Part shown: positions 42,976 through 51,700 of the stretch, piece after piece
Position numbering within the stretch: the first letter of the stretch is position 1
Layout: every line of letters starts with the position of its first letter
Origin: Lysobacterales bacterium
Lineage (GTDB): Bacteria > Pseudomonadota > Gammaproteobacteria > Xanthomonadales > Ahniellaceae
Length of the DNA: 64,000 bases
Assembly: GCA_016703225.1 (NCBI GenBank)
Contig: JADJCM010000001.1
Location: 1,612,001-1,676,000, forward strand
Reading direction: 5' to 3'
The notes under the pieces: model-generated
What the model saw: only the letters and a program-made list of their open reading frames with translations
The model's database searches: none
What the model was told of the DNA's origin: nothing
Position numbers and translations under genes: made by a program

Positions 42976-43652
42976 TGTCGGTCAAAGCCCTCGAGAAGCA
43001 CCAGCTGATCGCGGCCTTCGTGCCCGGCGGCAGTCTGATCGCGACCGGCTCGATGGCCTCCTTCACCAAGGACCTGACGCCGTGGTTGCTGACCGCCCCG
43101 ACCGAGGCGATCGCGGTGGTGCTGATCGGATTTCCGGATCTGGAGCCAGCGACCACGACCACGGGTGGCGGACCTTTGGGCCCCGGCTACACTTGCAAGG
43201 TGAGCCCGGCCCGCACCAACCCGTTCAGCTACCTGTGGGAGGACGGCACCTGCGCCGACTTCGGCGCCGGCTTCACCCGCGTGCGCCAGATGACCCACTG
43301 CGAGGAGGCGGGCACGATCGTAACGCTGCCAACCTACGGCATCGCCCTGACCAGCGGCCGCGTCAGCACCATCTCCGCAGTGGAAATCAGCGGCAGTGAC
43401 CGGACCGCTTGCGAGGACTACGCCGGCGCCGACGCTTGCAACGCCGCCGCGACCGCCGCTGCGACCGACAAGAACATCACCTACACCGGCATCGTGACCA
43501 TGAACAACATCGAGGCCGCGAACTACGCCTGCGGTGGCAGCACCTACTACTGGGCCGGCCCGCCCGGCGCCAGCCACGGCCTGTTCGGCCCCTGGGGCAA
43601 CGTCTACAACCAGCCCTATCGCGACGCGCTGTGCTGCGCCACTTCCCCCTGA
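42975..43652 (+). CDS. Cys-rich protein of unknown function, apparent missing signal peptide
   Basis: 225 residues from the ATG at 42975. The N-terminal 60 residues (MSVKALEKHQLIAAFVPGGS...) have no signal peptide. The rest is Cys-rich (about nine Cys, e.g. GYTCKVSP, GTCADFGAG, THCEEAG, RTACEDYAG, NYACGGSTYYW, ALCCATSP), which is expected of an exported disulfide-bonded protein. The start lies inside the promoter of the divergent toxin gene, so the native 5' end may have been replaced. No family recognised. It is followed 17 nt later by a secreted protein. Confidence 0.55.
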   Translation: MSVKALEKHQLIAAFVPGGSLIATGSMASFTKDLTPWLLTAPTEAIAVVLIGFPDLEPATTTTGGGPLGPGYTCKVSPARTNPFSYLWEDGTCADFGAGFTRVRQMTHCEEAGTIVTLPTYGIALTSGRVSTISAVEISGSDRTACEDYAGADACNAAATAAATDKNITYTGIVTMNNIEAANYACGGSTYYWAGPPGASHGLFGPWGNVYNQPYRDALCCATSP

Positions 43653-43669
43653 AGCCTCCTGGAGTCCCC

Positions 43670-44827
43670 ATGCTGCCAAGCCGTGCCCGCATCCTGCTCG
43701 TCCTGCTCAGCCTCGCCGCTCCCCTGGCGCAGGCCCAGATCAATATCCTCGAACCGCTGGAGCAGTTCGTGTATCCGGTGCTGCCGCACCCGGGCGTGTA
43801 CTACGACCCCACGCAGAGTGGCACCGGGCTCACCGTGGACCGGGTGGCGGTGGGCGCCGACACCTTCGTGTTCGCGACCTACTACCACTACGACGCCGCC
43901 GGCGCCCCCACCTGGATGAACCTGGCCGCAGCGGTACACCAGGCGACGATGGCCGAGTACAGCGCCAACGGCGGGCTGGCCGCGTGGGTGCAGAGCGAAT
44001 GGGTACGCGCCAGCGGCGGCCAGTGCTTCGACTGTGCCTACACCGTGAACAGCGTGACCACGCCGCCCTACGGCCCGCGCACCCTGGAACTGATCGGCGG
44101 CCGCCACCTGCGCCTGCCGGCCAGCGGCAACGCCGCCAACCGCGACATGCGCCTGGCCAAGGCCCTGCCCGCCAGCGGCAGCCCCAGCCAACGCCTGCTC
44201 GAGAAGGGCGCGGTCTGGGCGGTGAAGCGGCGCTGGGGTCGCACCAGTTCGGGCGACGGCGGCGGCGACCCGGCCGGCTGGGTCTACCTGCGCAAGCGCC
44301 CGACCACGGAGAAGGTGCATTTTCTGGACAACGCCTACGGCAATGCCGAGCCGGCCTTCCTGCGCCTGGCCGACCGCAACAGCCCGGACCAGTACGAGTT
44401 TGTGAAGGCGGTGGAGTGGATCAACCTGCCCACCCAGGCCCTGATCGACCTGTACGGCCAGGGCTTCCCGAACATCAACGACTGGGCCGAGCAGCCGCTC
44501 CGCGACGCCTACACCGTGGTGATCGACCCGGCCACGGACCGCATCCGCATGATCGCGCGTTGCGCGCCGACCAATGGCGGCGTGACGCCGGCCTGTCCCT
44601 ACGGGGCGAGCCGGACGCAGGCGACGGTGACCGAGATGGCGGACGTGATCGACGCCGGCCCGAACGAACGCGGCGAGGAGCGCATCGTGATCCGCAGCTG
44701 GTTCCTGGCGAAAGCCGCAGGCCAGGCGTACTGGGGCGACGAATACGAGCTCACCCGCGTCCCCGACGCCTACGCCCGCGCCATCGTCCCGACCCTGCCG
44801 GCGAGCATCGCCACCGGGGCGCAGTGA
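43670..44827 (+). CDS. Secreted protein of unknown function
   Basis: 385 residues. A GGAG precedes the ATG, and a clear signal peptide (ILLVLLSLAAPLAQA) follows. The first module has the pattern YYDPTQSGTGLTVDRV then FVFATYYHYDAAGAPTWMNL, a variant of the G-x-G...W(Y)TY...G-x-P-x-W motif common in exported xanthomonad proteins. One Cys pair lies in GGQCFDCAYTV. The C-terminal two thirds are unassigned. It looks co-transcribed with the Cys-rich gene upstream. Confidence 0.7.
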   Translation: MLPSRARILLVLLSLAAPLAQAQINILEPLEQFVYPVLPHPGVYYDPTQSGTGLTVDRVAVGADTFVFATYYHYDAAGAPTWMNLAAAVHQATMAEYSANGGLAAWVQSEWVRASGGQCFDCAYTVNSVTTPPYGPRTLELIGGRHLRLPASGNAANRDMRLAKALPASGSPSQRLLEKGAVWAVKRRWGRTSSGDGGGDPAGWVYLRKRPTTEKVHFLDNAYGNAEPAFLRLADRNSPDQYEFVKAVEWINLPTQALIDLYGQGFPNINDWAEQPLRDAYTVVIDPATDRIRMIARCAPTNGGVTPACPYGASRTQATVTEMADVIDAGPNERGEERIVIRSWFLAKAAGQAYWGDEYELTRVPDAYARAIVPTLPASIATGAQ

Positions 44828-44920
44828 GGCGATGGGGGCGGCTTGGATGAGCGCGAGCAAAGCGCGGCTTGCGGGTCCGCGTGTACGGGGTCGAGCGGGC
44901 GCGGCTGGGGCAGGCGCTGT

Positions 44921-45340
44921 TCAGCGCGCCCGCACTTCGTCCAGCAGCTCGGGATGCCGATCGAGCAGGCGGAACAGGTTCACCACGGCGGCACTCGGCT
45001 TCGCTTCGCCGCGCTCATAGCGGCTGAAGGCGTTGTGCCCGCCACCGGTGAGTGCGGCGGCCGCGCGCTGCGTAAGCTTCAGTCGCTTGCGCGCGGCACG
45101 CAGCGCCTCGCGCTCGATCGCAGCCGCCTCGGCGGCCAGCCCCTGCAGCGCGGCGTCGTAGCGTGCCGAACCGGCTTCGTCCAGGAACTCCACTTCGCCG
45201 CAGTTCGCACAGTGCCAGCCGAACACGTCGGGCACGGTCCGTTGCAGGCCGCCGACGCGTGCGATCACGTCCCGGTTTTCCTTGTGCATGTCGGCCTGCT
45301 CGCAGTTGAGGCACGCGTGCCTGGGTGGTTTCCTGCTCAT
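44921..45340 (-). CDS. mqsA: MqsA-family antitoxin
   Basis: 139 residues with the two-domain MqsA layout. The N-terminal zinc-binding part has CxxC pairs (ACLNCEQADMHKE, WHCANCGEVEFLDE), and the C-terminal helix-turn-helix is KRLKLTQRAAAALTGGGHNA then FSRYERGEAKPS. MqsA binds the toxin through the zinc domain and DNA through the helix-turn-helix. The start overlaps the toxin stop. Confidence 0.93.
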   Translation of the reverse strand: MSRKPPRHACLNCEQADMHKENRDVIARVGGLQRTVPDVFGWHCANCGEVEFLDEAGSARYDAALQGLAAEAAAIEREALRAARKRLKLTQRAAAALTGGGHNAFSRYERGEAKPSAAVVNLFRLLDRHPELLDEVRAR

Positions 45341-45645
45341 GGTTCGACCCTCTTGAAAGAAATCACCACGGACCCGTCGCTGCGCATCGTGAACTTCACG
45401 TAGGCGTCGCCAGCCGGTGTTTGCGCGATGTAGACGTCCTGCCAGACCCGATGATCGGCATACGTCGTCATTGACTTGCGGAAGCAGCGGGCGGTCAGCC
45501 CGGCGATCGCCGCCAGCGAATCCGGCGGCGCCAGACCCATCGCGTCAGCGCCCATGCGCGCACTGGCCGTGAAGCACAGGCGCCCCTTGCTCGCAACTGT
45601 CGCCTGGATGGCCTCAAGCCTGAAATGCGGCGTGCGCTTCTCCAT
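45337..45645 (-). CDS. mqsR: MqsR-family mRNA interferase toxin
   Basis: 102 residues of normal MqsR length. It begins MEKRTPHFRLEAIQATV, followed by CFTASARMGADAMGL, RCFRKSMTTYADHRVWQDVY and YVKFTMRSDGSVVISFKR. MqsR is a RelE-fold endoribonuclease. The module has its own promoter directly upstream and is convergent with the secreted protein gene. Confidence 0.93.
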   Translation of the reverse strand: MEKRTPHFRLEAIQATVASKGRLCFTASARMGADAMGLAPPDSLAAIAGLTARCFRKSMTTYADHRVWQDVYIAQTPAGDAYVKFTMRSDGSVVISFKRVEP

Positions 45646-45651
45646 GGGGCG

Positions 45652-45680
45652 AAACTACCCTGATCGGGTGATTCCGACAA
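45652..45680 (-). promoter_or_regulatory. Predicted mqsRA promoter with palindrome
   Basis: Reading leftward: TTGTCG, exactly 17 nt, TAGTTT, then six bases to the mqsR ATG. The repeat ACCC-N5-GGGT (45657-45669 on the plus strand) sits next to the -10 and resembles the AACCT...AGGTT type of site known for MqsA. A leaderless toxin mRNA is predicted. Confidence 0.65.
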
Positions 45681-45890
45681 CTCTCTGAGCGACCTGCACC
45701 TGCAGCAGCTTGGACAACCGCTGCGCTAGGCGCGCTTCGCCCGGAGAGAAATCACCACGAAGTCGCTCAGGCTCATGTGCCGTTGGAATCACGCCAGTGC
45801 CTCCAGGCACGTGTGTCATTGGAAGCGGCTTGGGGTCGCAGGCGACCGGGCGGCGAGCCACAATGCAGCCATGACCATCGAGGAAGCCGG

Positions 45891-47360
45891 ATGAAACCTG
45901 GACGCAACGACCCCTGCCCGTGCGGCAGTGGCAAGAAGTACAAACAGTGCTGCCTCGCGGCCGAACAAGCGGAACTGCAGGCGCCGGAAGAGTTGTTGTG
46001 GCGACAACTGCGGCGCGAGCTGGACGGTTTTCAGGTGCGGCTGCATCGCTTCATCAACGAGCACTACGGGCCGGATGCGCTCGACGATGCCTGGTGGGCG
46101 TTCCATCTCTGGAAGGAGGAAGAAGACTTCTTCGATGCGGACTCGCCGTTGATCGAGCCCTTCGTGACCTGGATGGCCTACGAATGGCAGCCGGATGGCG
46201 ACGAGGAGTGCGAAGTCCTCGATCCCGCGCTTGCAGATGTGGTGCCGGCACGCGCATGGCTGCAGCGCAAGGGGCGGAGCGCGGCGCCGTTGCTGCGCGA
46301 ATATGTGGAAGGCTGTCTGGCCCAACCGTTCAGTTTCTACGACGTGCTCGAGGTCCGTGCCGGTCGCGGCCTGGTGCTGGAGGATGTGCTCACCGGCAGG
46401 CGCCACGAGGTCCTGGACAAGTCGGCGTCGCAAAGCCTCGGGGCCGGCAGCCTGATCTACGCGCGACTGGCGCCGGTGCGCGGCCTGGTGTTGGTGGAGG
46501 CGGTGTGGCCATTCGTGCTGCCGCCGATCGCCCGCAACGCGGTGGTGGCGCAGCGCCAGCGCATGCAGCACCTCACCCCGGTGCTCGACGATCAGGCGCT
46601 GCACGACTGGAGCGACGAGCTGCGCGAAATCTGCCTGGACCTGTTCGAACAGGGGCGGTCGCGGGCGCTGCCGCAGATGCAGACCACCGATGGCGAGGAC
46701 ATTGAATTCCACAAGCTGGTGTACGACATCGACTCGGCCCAGATCGCCTTCGATGCGCTCAAGCACCTGTCCAGCACCAGCGAGGAAGCCGAGTTGCTGG
46801 CGCAGGCCGAGTGGCAGGACGGTCGGCTGGAGAAGGTGCAATTTGCCTGGACCAAGTCGGGCAACGCGATGCACGCCGAGTGGTCGAACACTTCGCTCGG
46901 CTGGATCGAGATCGCCGGCACGCGCATGACCGTGCAGCTGCAGTCGCGCGAACGCGCCGAGCGCTTTCGCGAACTCGCCGTCGACGCCTTGGGGGAATGC
47001 GGGCGTTACCGCATGTCCGAGATCCGCGATCTGGCGCAGGCCATGGCCGAATATCAGCAGGAGGCCGGGCCGACGACCGATCCGCTTTCCAGCCCCGAGA
47101 TCGATGCGCTGATCCACGCCCAGTTGGCCGACCACTACCGGCGCTGGGTGGACATGGAACTTCCGGCGCTCGATGGGCGCACGCCGCGTGATGCCGTATC
47201 CACCCCGGATGGCCGCGAGCAGGTGGAAGCGCTGCTGCGGCAGTTCGAGCAGGACGGTCGCCGGCAGTCGCCGCCGCTGGATCCGGCGATCATCGCCAGC
47301 CTGCGCGAGCAGCTCGGTTTGGCTGCGGGCAGGGCGCCAGCGGGCACGCCGCGCAGCTGA
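45891..47360 (+). CDS. SEC-C zinc-motif protein of unknown function
   Basis: 489 residues from the ATG giving MKPGRNDPCPCGSGKKYKQC. The N-terminal SEC-C motif (CxCx8CC) is the zinc-binding tail known from SecA and many stand-alone proteins. The remaining ~460 residues form an acidic, helix-rich region with several Trp (WWAFHLWKEEEDFFDADSPL, VWPFVLPPIARNAVV) that I cannot assign. Longer upstream in-frame starts lack support. It lies between the TA patch and cytochrome c4. Confidence 0.8.
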   Translation: MKPGRNDPCPCGSGKKYKQCCLAAEQAELQAPEELLWRQLRRELDGFQVRLHRFINEHYGPDALDDAWWAFHLWKEEEDFFDADSPLIEPFVTWMAYEWQPDGDEECEVLDPALADVVPARAWLQRKGRSAAPLLREYVEGCLAQPFSFYDVLEVRAGRGLVLEDVLTGRRHEVLDKSASQSLGAGSLIYARLAPVRGLVLVEAVWPFVLPPIARNAVVAQRQRMQHLTPVLDDQALHDWSDELREICLDLFEQGRSRALPQMQTTDGEDIEFHKLVYDIDSAQIAFDALKHLSSTSEEAELLAQAEWQDGRLEKVQFAWTKSGNAMHAEWSNTSLGWIEIAGTRMTVQLQSRERAERFRELAVDALGECGRYRMSEIRDLAQAMAEYQQEAGPTTDPLSSPEIDALIHAQLADHYRRWVDMELPALDGRTPRDAVSTPDGREQVEALLRQFEQDGRRQSPPLDPAIIASLREQLGLAAGRAPAGTPRS

Positions 47361-47446
47361 ATCCGGCTGCGCCCTTCATGTAAACTCGCCGGCCTTCGTG
47401 CGCCCGCGGGACGGGCGCGGTGCGGAATTTCCTTGGAGTGATTGCC

Positions 47447-48232
47447 ATGACGCTGCGTGTTTCCCTTGCTGTGCTCGCCCTTTCCCTGTCCTCGGTGTTG
47501 ATCGCGCAGGATGCTGCGACCACGACCGAACCCGCGGCGGCTGCGGTCGCGACGGATGCGGCGGCGCCGGCTGCAGAAGTGGTGGCGGCGCCGGTGGCGG
47601 CTGCTGTTGGACCGGGCAGCGCCGAAGCAGGAGCCGCCAAGGGCGCCGTGTGCGGCGCTTGCCACGGCATGGACGGCAACTCGGTCGATCCGCAGTACCC
47701 GAAGCTGGCGGGCCAGAGCGAGGCCTACATCGCCGGGCAGTTGGCGCAGTTCAAGTCGATGCAGCGCATGAACCCGATCATGCTCGGCTTTTCGGCCGCG
47801 CTGAGCGAACAGGATATGCGTGACCTCGGTGCCCATTTTGCCAGGCAGAAAGTGCAGCCGGGTGTTGCCGATGACAGCGTGATCACCGACCCGGCCAGTC
47901 CGTACAAGGGCCAGCGCATCGTCGATGTCGGCCAGAAGCTGTTCCGCGGTGGCGATGCAGCGCGCGGCGTGCCGGCCTGCATGTCCTGCCATGGTCCGAG
48001 CGGCCGTGGCGTGCCCGGTCCGAGCTATCCCGCGGTTGCCGGTCAGCATGCCGGCTACGCCAGCCTGCGCCTGCAGGCGTTCAAGACGACGCCGGCCGGC
48101 GCGCCGGCGCTGCAGAACGCCAACTACGCCGTCATGGCGCAGATCGCCGCGCGTCTGAGCGACGAGGAAATCACGGCGCTGGCTTCTTACCTGCAGGGCC
48201 TGCACACCGCTGCCGAGGTCACGGCGCGCTGA
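47447..48232 (+). CDS. Di-heme cytochrome c (c4 type)
   Basis: 261 residues. A signal peptide (LAVLALSLSSVLIAQ) and an Ala-rich linker of about 45 residues precede two c-type heme domains, each with a CxxCH site: CGACHGMDGN and CMSCHGPSGRG. The axial Met is probably in MNPIMLGFS for the first domain and in NYAVMAQIA for the second. c4 cytochromes carry electrons in the periplasm to terminal oxidases, fitting the cox cluster in this window. A Shine-Dalgarno (TTGGAG) precedes the ATG. Confidence 0.92.
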   Translation: MTLRVSLAVLALSLSSVLIAQDAATTTEPAAAAVATDAAAPAAEVVAAPVAAAVGPGSAEAGAAKGAVCGACHGMDGNSVDPQYPKLAGQSEAYIAGQLAQFKSMQRMNPIMLGFSAALSEQDMRDLGAHFARQKVQPGVADDSVITDPASPYKGQRIVDVGQKLFRGGDAARGVPACMSCHGPSGRGVPGPSYPAVAGQHAGYASLRLQAFKTTPAGAPALQNANYAVMAQIAARLSDEEITALASYLQGLHTAAEVTAR

Positions 48233-48321
48233 GCGCCGGGAACTTTTCGCTCGCGGCGGCAGTCCCTGTCGCCCGCATGGTCCGCTTGCGACCGCCTTGA
48301 CCCGATGATGGAGTTGCCCCG

Positions 48322-48990
48322 ATGTTGACCCGCCTGCTGGCTGCTGCTGCCTTCTCACTCGTTTCCATCACCGCCTGTGCCCAGGGTGCGATCGAACGCT
48401 TCCAGGCCGGCACCCACTATTTCCCGGTCGAGCCAGCACAGCCCACCGCTTCCGGCGACAAGGTCGAAGTGGTCGAAGTGTTCAGTTATGCCTGCATTCA
48501 CTGCGCGCACTTCGAGCCGGAAGTGGCGAAGTGGAAAAAGAAGATGCCGGCCAATGCCGCATTCAGCTACCTGCCGGCGGTGTTCAACCCGCAGTGGGAG
48601 GCCTTCGCGCGCGCCTATTACGCCGGTGAAGTGCTCGGCATCGCCGAGAAGGCGCATCAGGATCTGTTCGACGGCATCCACGTGCGCCGCGACGTGCGCA
48701 ACCTGGAAGACATCTCCAAGGTGTACGCCAAGCACGGCAAGACCGAGCAGCAGTTCCTCGACGCGACCAAGAGCTTTGCGGTGGAGATGAAGCTCAATCG
48801 CGCCAAGCAGATGGTGCCGCGTTACCAGATCGATGGCACGCCGAGCATCATCGTGGCCGGCAAGTACCGCGTCACCGGCACGTCGGCCGGTGGCCAGGAC
48901 AAGGTGTTCGAGGTGGTCGATTTCCTGATCGCCAAGGAATCGGCTGCGAAGAAGGCCGCGACCCCGGCTGCGGCGGCTGCCAAGGGCTGA
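48322..48990 (+). CDS. dsbA: Thiol:disulfide interchange protein DsbA
   Basis: 222 residues with a signal peptide. Thioredoxin fold with the active site in FSYACIHCAHFEPEV (CIHC) and the cis-proline loop QIDGTPSIIVAGKY. DsbA introduces disulfides into exported proteins. The C-terminal Ala/Lys-rich tail is variable. It follows cytochrome c4, as in xanthomonads. A strong terminator lies 23 nt after the stop. Confidence 0.94.
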   Translation: MLTRLLAAAAFSLVSITACAQGAIERFQAGTHYFPVEPAQPTASGDKVEVVEVFSYACIHCAHFEPEVAKWKKKMPANAAFSYLPAVFNPQWEAFARAYYAGEVLGIAEKAHQDLFDGIHVRRDVRNLEDISKVYAKHGKTEQQFLDATKSFAVEMKLNRAKQMVPRYQIDGTPSIIVAGKYRVTGTSAGGQDKVFEVVDFLIAKESAAKKAATPAAAAAKG

Positions 48991-49012
48991 AGCGCCTGAA
49001 CCGGCACCAGAC

Positions 49013-49036
49013 TGCGGGGCGCTCTGGCGCCCCGCA
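49013..49036 (+). terminator. Intrinsic terminator after dsbA
   Basis: Perfect 10-bp stem (TGCGGGGCGC / GCGCCCCGCA) with a TCTG loop, followed by TTCGTTT. It ends the cytochrome c4-dsbA unit. Confidence 0.8.
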
Positions 49037-49072
49037 TTCGTTTCCGGGCTTGCGAAATCGCTGCGCGGCTGC

Positions 49073-49876
49073 ATGATGGGCAGCATGCGATCCACGCGCG
49101 AATCCGAACGCCACCTGCGCCTGCTCAGTTTCAACATCCAGGCCGGTGCGCACACCAATGCCTACCGCGAGTACTTCACCCGCGGCTGGCAGACCGTGCT
49201 GCCGCATCGTGGCAAGGGCGAGAACCTGGCCCAGGTCGCGACTCTGGCGCGCGCCTTCGACGTGGTCGCGCTGCAGGAAGCCGACAGCCACAGCGTGCGC
49301 AGCGGTTTCCGCCACCAGGTGCAGGTGCTGGCCGAGCACGCCGACTTCCCCTACTGGAGCCACCAGCGCAACCGCGCGCTGGCGATCGCCGAACCCGGCA
49401 ACGGCCTGCTCACGCGCTTCGCACCGAGCAGCGTCATCGACCATCGCCTGCCCGGTGCCATTCCCGGGCGCGGCACGCTCGAGGTGCGTTTTGGCGAAGA
49501 GGCGGCCGCGCTGCGCGTGTTCATCGTGCACCTGGCGCTCACGCCGGGCGCGCGCCTGCGCCAGTCCGAGTTCATCGCCGGCCTGGTCGGTGATTGTGCG
49601 CATGCGATCGTGCTTGGCGACTTCAATTGCGAACCCGACAGCCACTCGATCGCGCCGCTGTTCGCGCATACGCGGCTGCGTCCGGCAACGCACGCACCGA
49701 GCTTCCCGAGCTGGCAGCCGGCCCGTTCGATCGACCAGGTGCTGACCACCGCGGCGCTCGACCTGCGCCGCTACGAGGTGCTGCCGTTGCGCGTCTCCGA
49801 CCATCTGCCGGTAGCGGTGGACGTGCATCTGCCGCCGGACTGCATCCTGCCGCAAGTCGAACACGTGCACGCGTGA
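49073..49876 (+). CDS. Endonuclease/exonuclease/phosphatase (EEP) family protein
   Basis: 267 residues with the EEP motifs: LRLLSFNIQAGAH, VVALQEADSH (metal Glu), VIVHLALTPG-like FIVHLALTPGARLRQ, VLGDFNCEPDSHS, SIDQVL and the closing VSDHLPVAVDV. These Mg-dependent enzymes cut DNA, RNA or phosphodiesters; the substrate here is unknown. No signal peptide. An ATG at 49085 is an alternative start. A common neighbour of dsbA in related genomes. Confidence 0.88.
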   Translation: MMGSMRSTRESERHLRLLSFNIQAGAHTNAYREYFTRGWQTVLPHRGKGENLAQVATLARAFDVVALQEADSHSVRSGFRHQVQVLAEHADFPYWSHQRNRALAIAEPGNGLLTRFAPSSVIDHRLPGAIPGRGTLEVRFGEEAAALRVFIVHLALTPGARLRQSEFIAGLVGDCAHAIVLGDFNCEPDSHSIAPLFAHTRLRPATHAPSFPSWQPARSIDQVLTTAALDLRRYEVLPLRVSDHLPVAVDVHLPPDCILPQVEHVHA

Positions 49877-49879
49877 CCG

Positions 49880-51700
49880 ATGGTGCGTGGACTCCACAGG
49901 CACGGCATCGACTCCGCGACCGGGTTCTGGCGGCGGGTGAGCCTCGTCGCGTTGTGCCTCTCGCTGCTGCTGGCGACGACGGCATCGGCGCGCCCGGGCG
50001 GCGCCGTGCGGGCGGGCGTGATCGAACTGAAGATCGAGGGTCTCGACGACGAACAGACCGAGGCGGTGCTGCCGGCACTGGAAGTGGCGACCTATCGCCA
50101 GCGGCAGAGCATCGGCGAGCGTCGCCTGCGACGCCTGCTCGGCCAGGTCGGGGCCGAGGTCGATGGCGCGCTGCAGGTGTTTGGCTACTACGACTCGAAG
50201 ACGCAGGTGCAAGTCGAAGCGCTGGAGAATGCACGCTACCGGGTGCTGCTGGAGATCGATCCCGGCGAGCCGGCGCGGGTGACGGCGCTTGATGTGCGCA
50301 TCGACGGCGCCGCCGCGCGCAACGAACGCATCGGCGGGCTGGTCAGCGGATTCCGGCCGGCGCTGGGCGAGGCCTTCGACCATCGTGCCTACGAGGCGAG
50401 CAAGGCCGCGATCGCACGCGCGTTGCTGCGCCGTGGCTACCTGGCGCAACGGCTGGTCGAGCGTCGCGTCGAGATCCGCCGCGGCGAGCACAGCGCGCGC
50501 GTGGTGCTGCACTACCAGTCGGGTACGCGCCATTTTCTCGGTGCCGTGCAATTCAGCGGTGCGCAGTTCGACGACGCCCTGCTGCAGCGATTCGTGCCAT
50601 GGCCGGATGGCTACCGCTTCGACCAGGCGCGCGTCGAGGCGCTGCAGCAGTCGCTCGCGGCCAGCAACTACTTCGACCACATCGAGATCAGCCAGGGCGA
50701 GATCGACGCGGCGACCCTGCGCGTGCCGCTGCAGGTGAACCTGAGCCCGAACCTGCGCACGCGCTACGTCGCCGGCGTCTCCTATGGCACCGACGAAGGC
50801 GCCGGCGTGCGCGGCGGCATCGAGCGGCGCTGGGTGAATGCGCGCGGCCACCAGTTCTTCGGCGAGGCCGAACTCGCGCAACGACGCTCGGCGCTGTTCG
50901 CGGAGTATGCGTTCCCGCGTTTTGCCGAGCGCATCTCGCGCTACGCCGTTGCCACGCGCTGGCTCGACGAGCAGACCGACAGCGTCGACGCACGCTCGTT
51001 CCTGCTCGGGGCCAACGCGGTCGCGCGCGGTCATCACTGGTACGGACAGGCTTCGCTGAACCTGCTCGATGGCAGTTTCCTGGTCGGTGCGCGCGCGCCC
51101 GGCGACACCCGCCAGGACGCGCGCGTGCTCTATCCCGAGCTGCGCTATGAGCGCGTGCTGGCGCAAGACCGCGTGCGACCCGAGCGTGGCGCCTCGCTGG
51201 AGCTGCGCCTGCTCGGCGCCAGCGATGCGCTGATCAGCGATGTCTCGTTGCTGCAGGGACGTGCGACGGTCAAGGGCATCCTGCCGGCGGGCAGCGGCGC
51301 ACGCATCCTCGGCCAGATCACGCGCGGCGGCACGGCGACCGATGACTTCGCGCGCTTGCCACCGGAGCTGCGCTTCTTCGCCGGCGGTGATCGCAGTGTG
51401 CGCGGCTACGGCTACCAAGCACTCGGCGACACCGACAGCGAGGGCGTTGCCATCGGTGGCCGTCACCTGCTGACCACGTCGATCGAGTACGAACGCGAGC
51501 TATGGCCGGGCTGGAGCGGAGCCGGCTTCGTCGATGGCGGCGATGTCTGGTCGCAGGGGCGGCCGCATCTCGCGCTCGCCGCTGGCTTCGGCCTGCGCTG
51601 GCGCTCGCCGGTGGGGCCGATCCGCGTCGATCTCGCGCACGGCTTCGATGCCGAGGTCGGCGGCTGGCAGCTGCACATTTCCGCCGGGCCCGACCTGTGA
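49880..51700 (+). CDS. tamA: Translocation and assembly module protein TamA
   Basis: 606 residues. A signal peptide (LVALCLSLLLATTASARPG) is followed by three POTRA-like domains (to about residue 270; VIELKIEGLDDEQTEAVLPA, VTALDVRIDGAAARNERI, HFLGAVQFSGAQFDDALL) and a C-terminal Omp85 beta-barrel (RFFAGGDRSVRGYGYQALG, GPIRVDLAHGFD). TamA in the outer membrane works with TamB to insert autotransporters and in lipid transport. Its stop overlaps the tamB GTG. Confidence 0.94.
   Translation: MVRGLHRHGIDSATGFWRRVSLVALCLSLLLATTASARPGGAVRAGVIELKIEGLDDEQTEAVLPALEVATYRQRQSIGERRLRRLLGQVGAEVDGALQVFGYYDSKTQVQVEALENARYRVLLEIDPGEPARVTALDVRIDGAAARNERIGGLVSGFRPALGEAFDHRAYEASKAAIARALLRRGYLAQRLVERRVEIRRGEHSARVVLHYQSGTRHFLGAVQFSGAQFDDALLQRFVPWPDGYRFDQARVEALQQSLAASNYFDHIEISQGEIDAATLRVPLQVNLSPNLRTRYVAGVSYGTDEGAGVRGGIERRWVNARGHQFFGEAELAQRRSALFAEYAFPRFAERISRYAVATRWLDEQTDSVDARSFLLGANAVARGHHWYGQASLNLLDGSFLVGARAPGDTRQDARVLYPELRYERVLAQDRVRPERGASLELRLLGASDALISDVSLLQGRATVKGILPAGSGARILGQITRGGTATDDFARLPPELRFFAGGDRSVRGYGYQALGDTDSEGVAIGGRHLLTTSIEYERELWPGWSGAGFVDGGDVWSQGRPHLALAAGFGLRWRSPVGPIRVDLAHGFDAEVGGWQLHISAGPDL

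Noticed and set aside
48872..51466. 864-codon reverse frame opposite the EEP and tamA genes
   Set aside because: Shadow of tamA; its Arg/His/Ala-rich product has no signal or motif.
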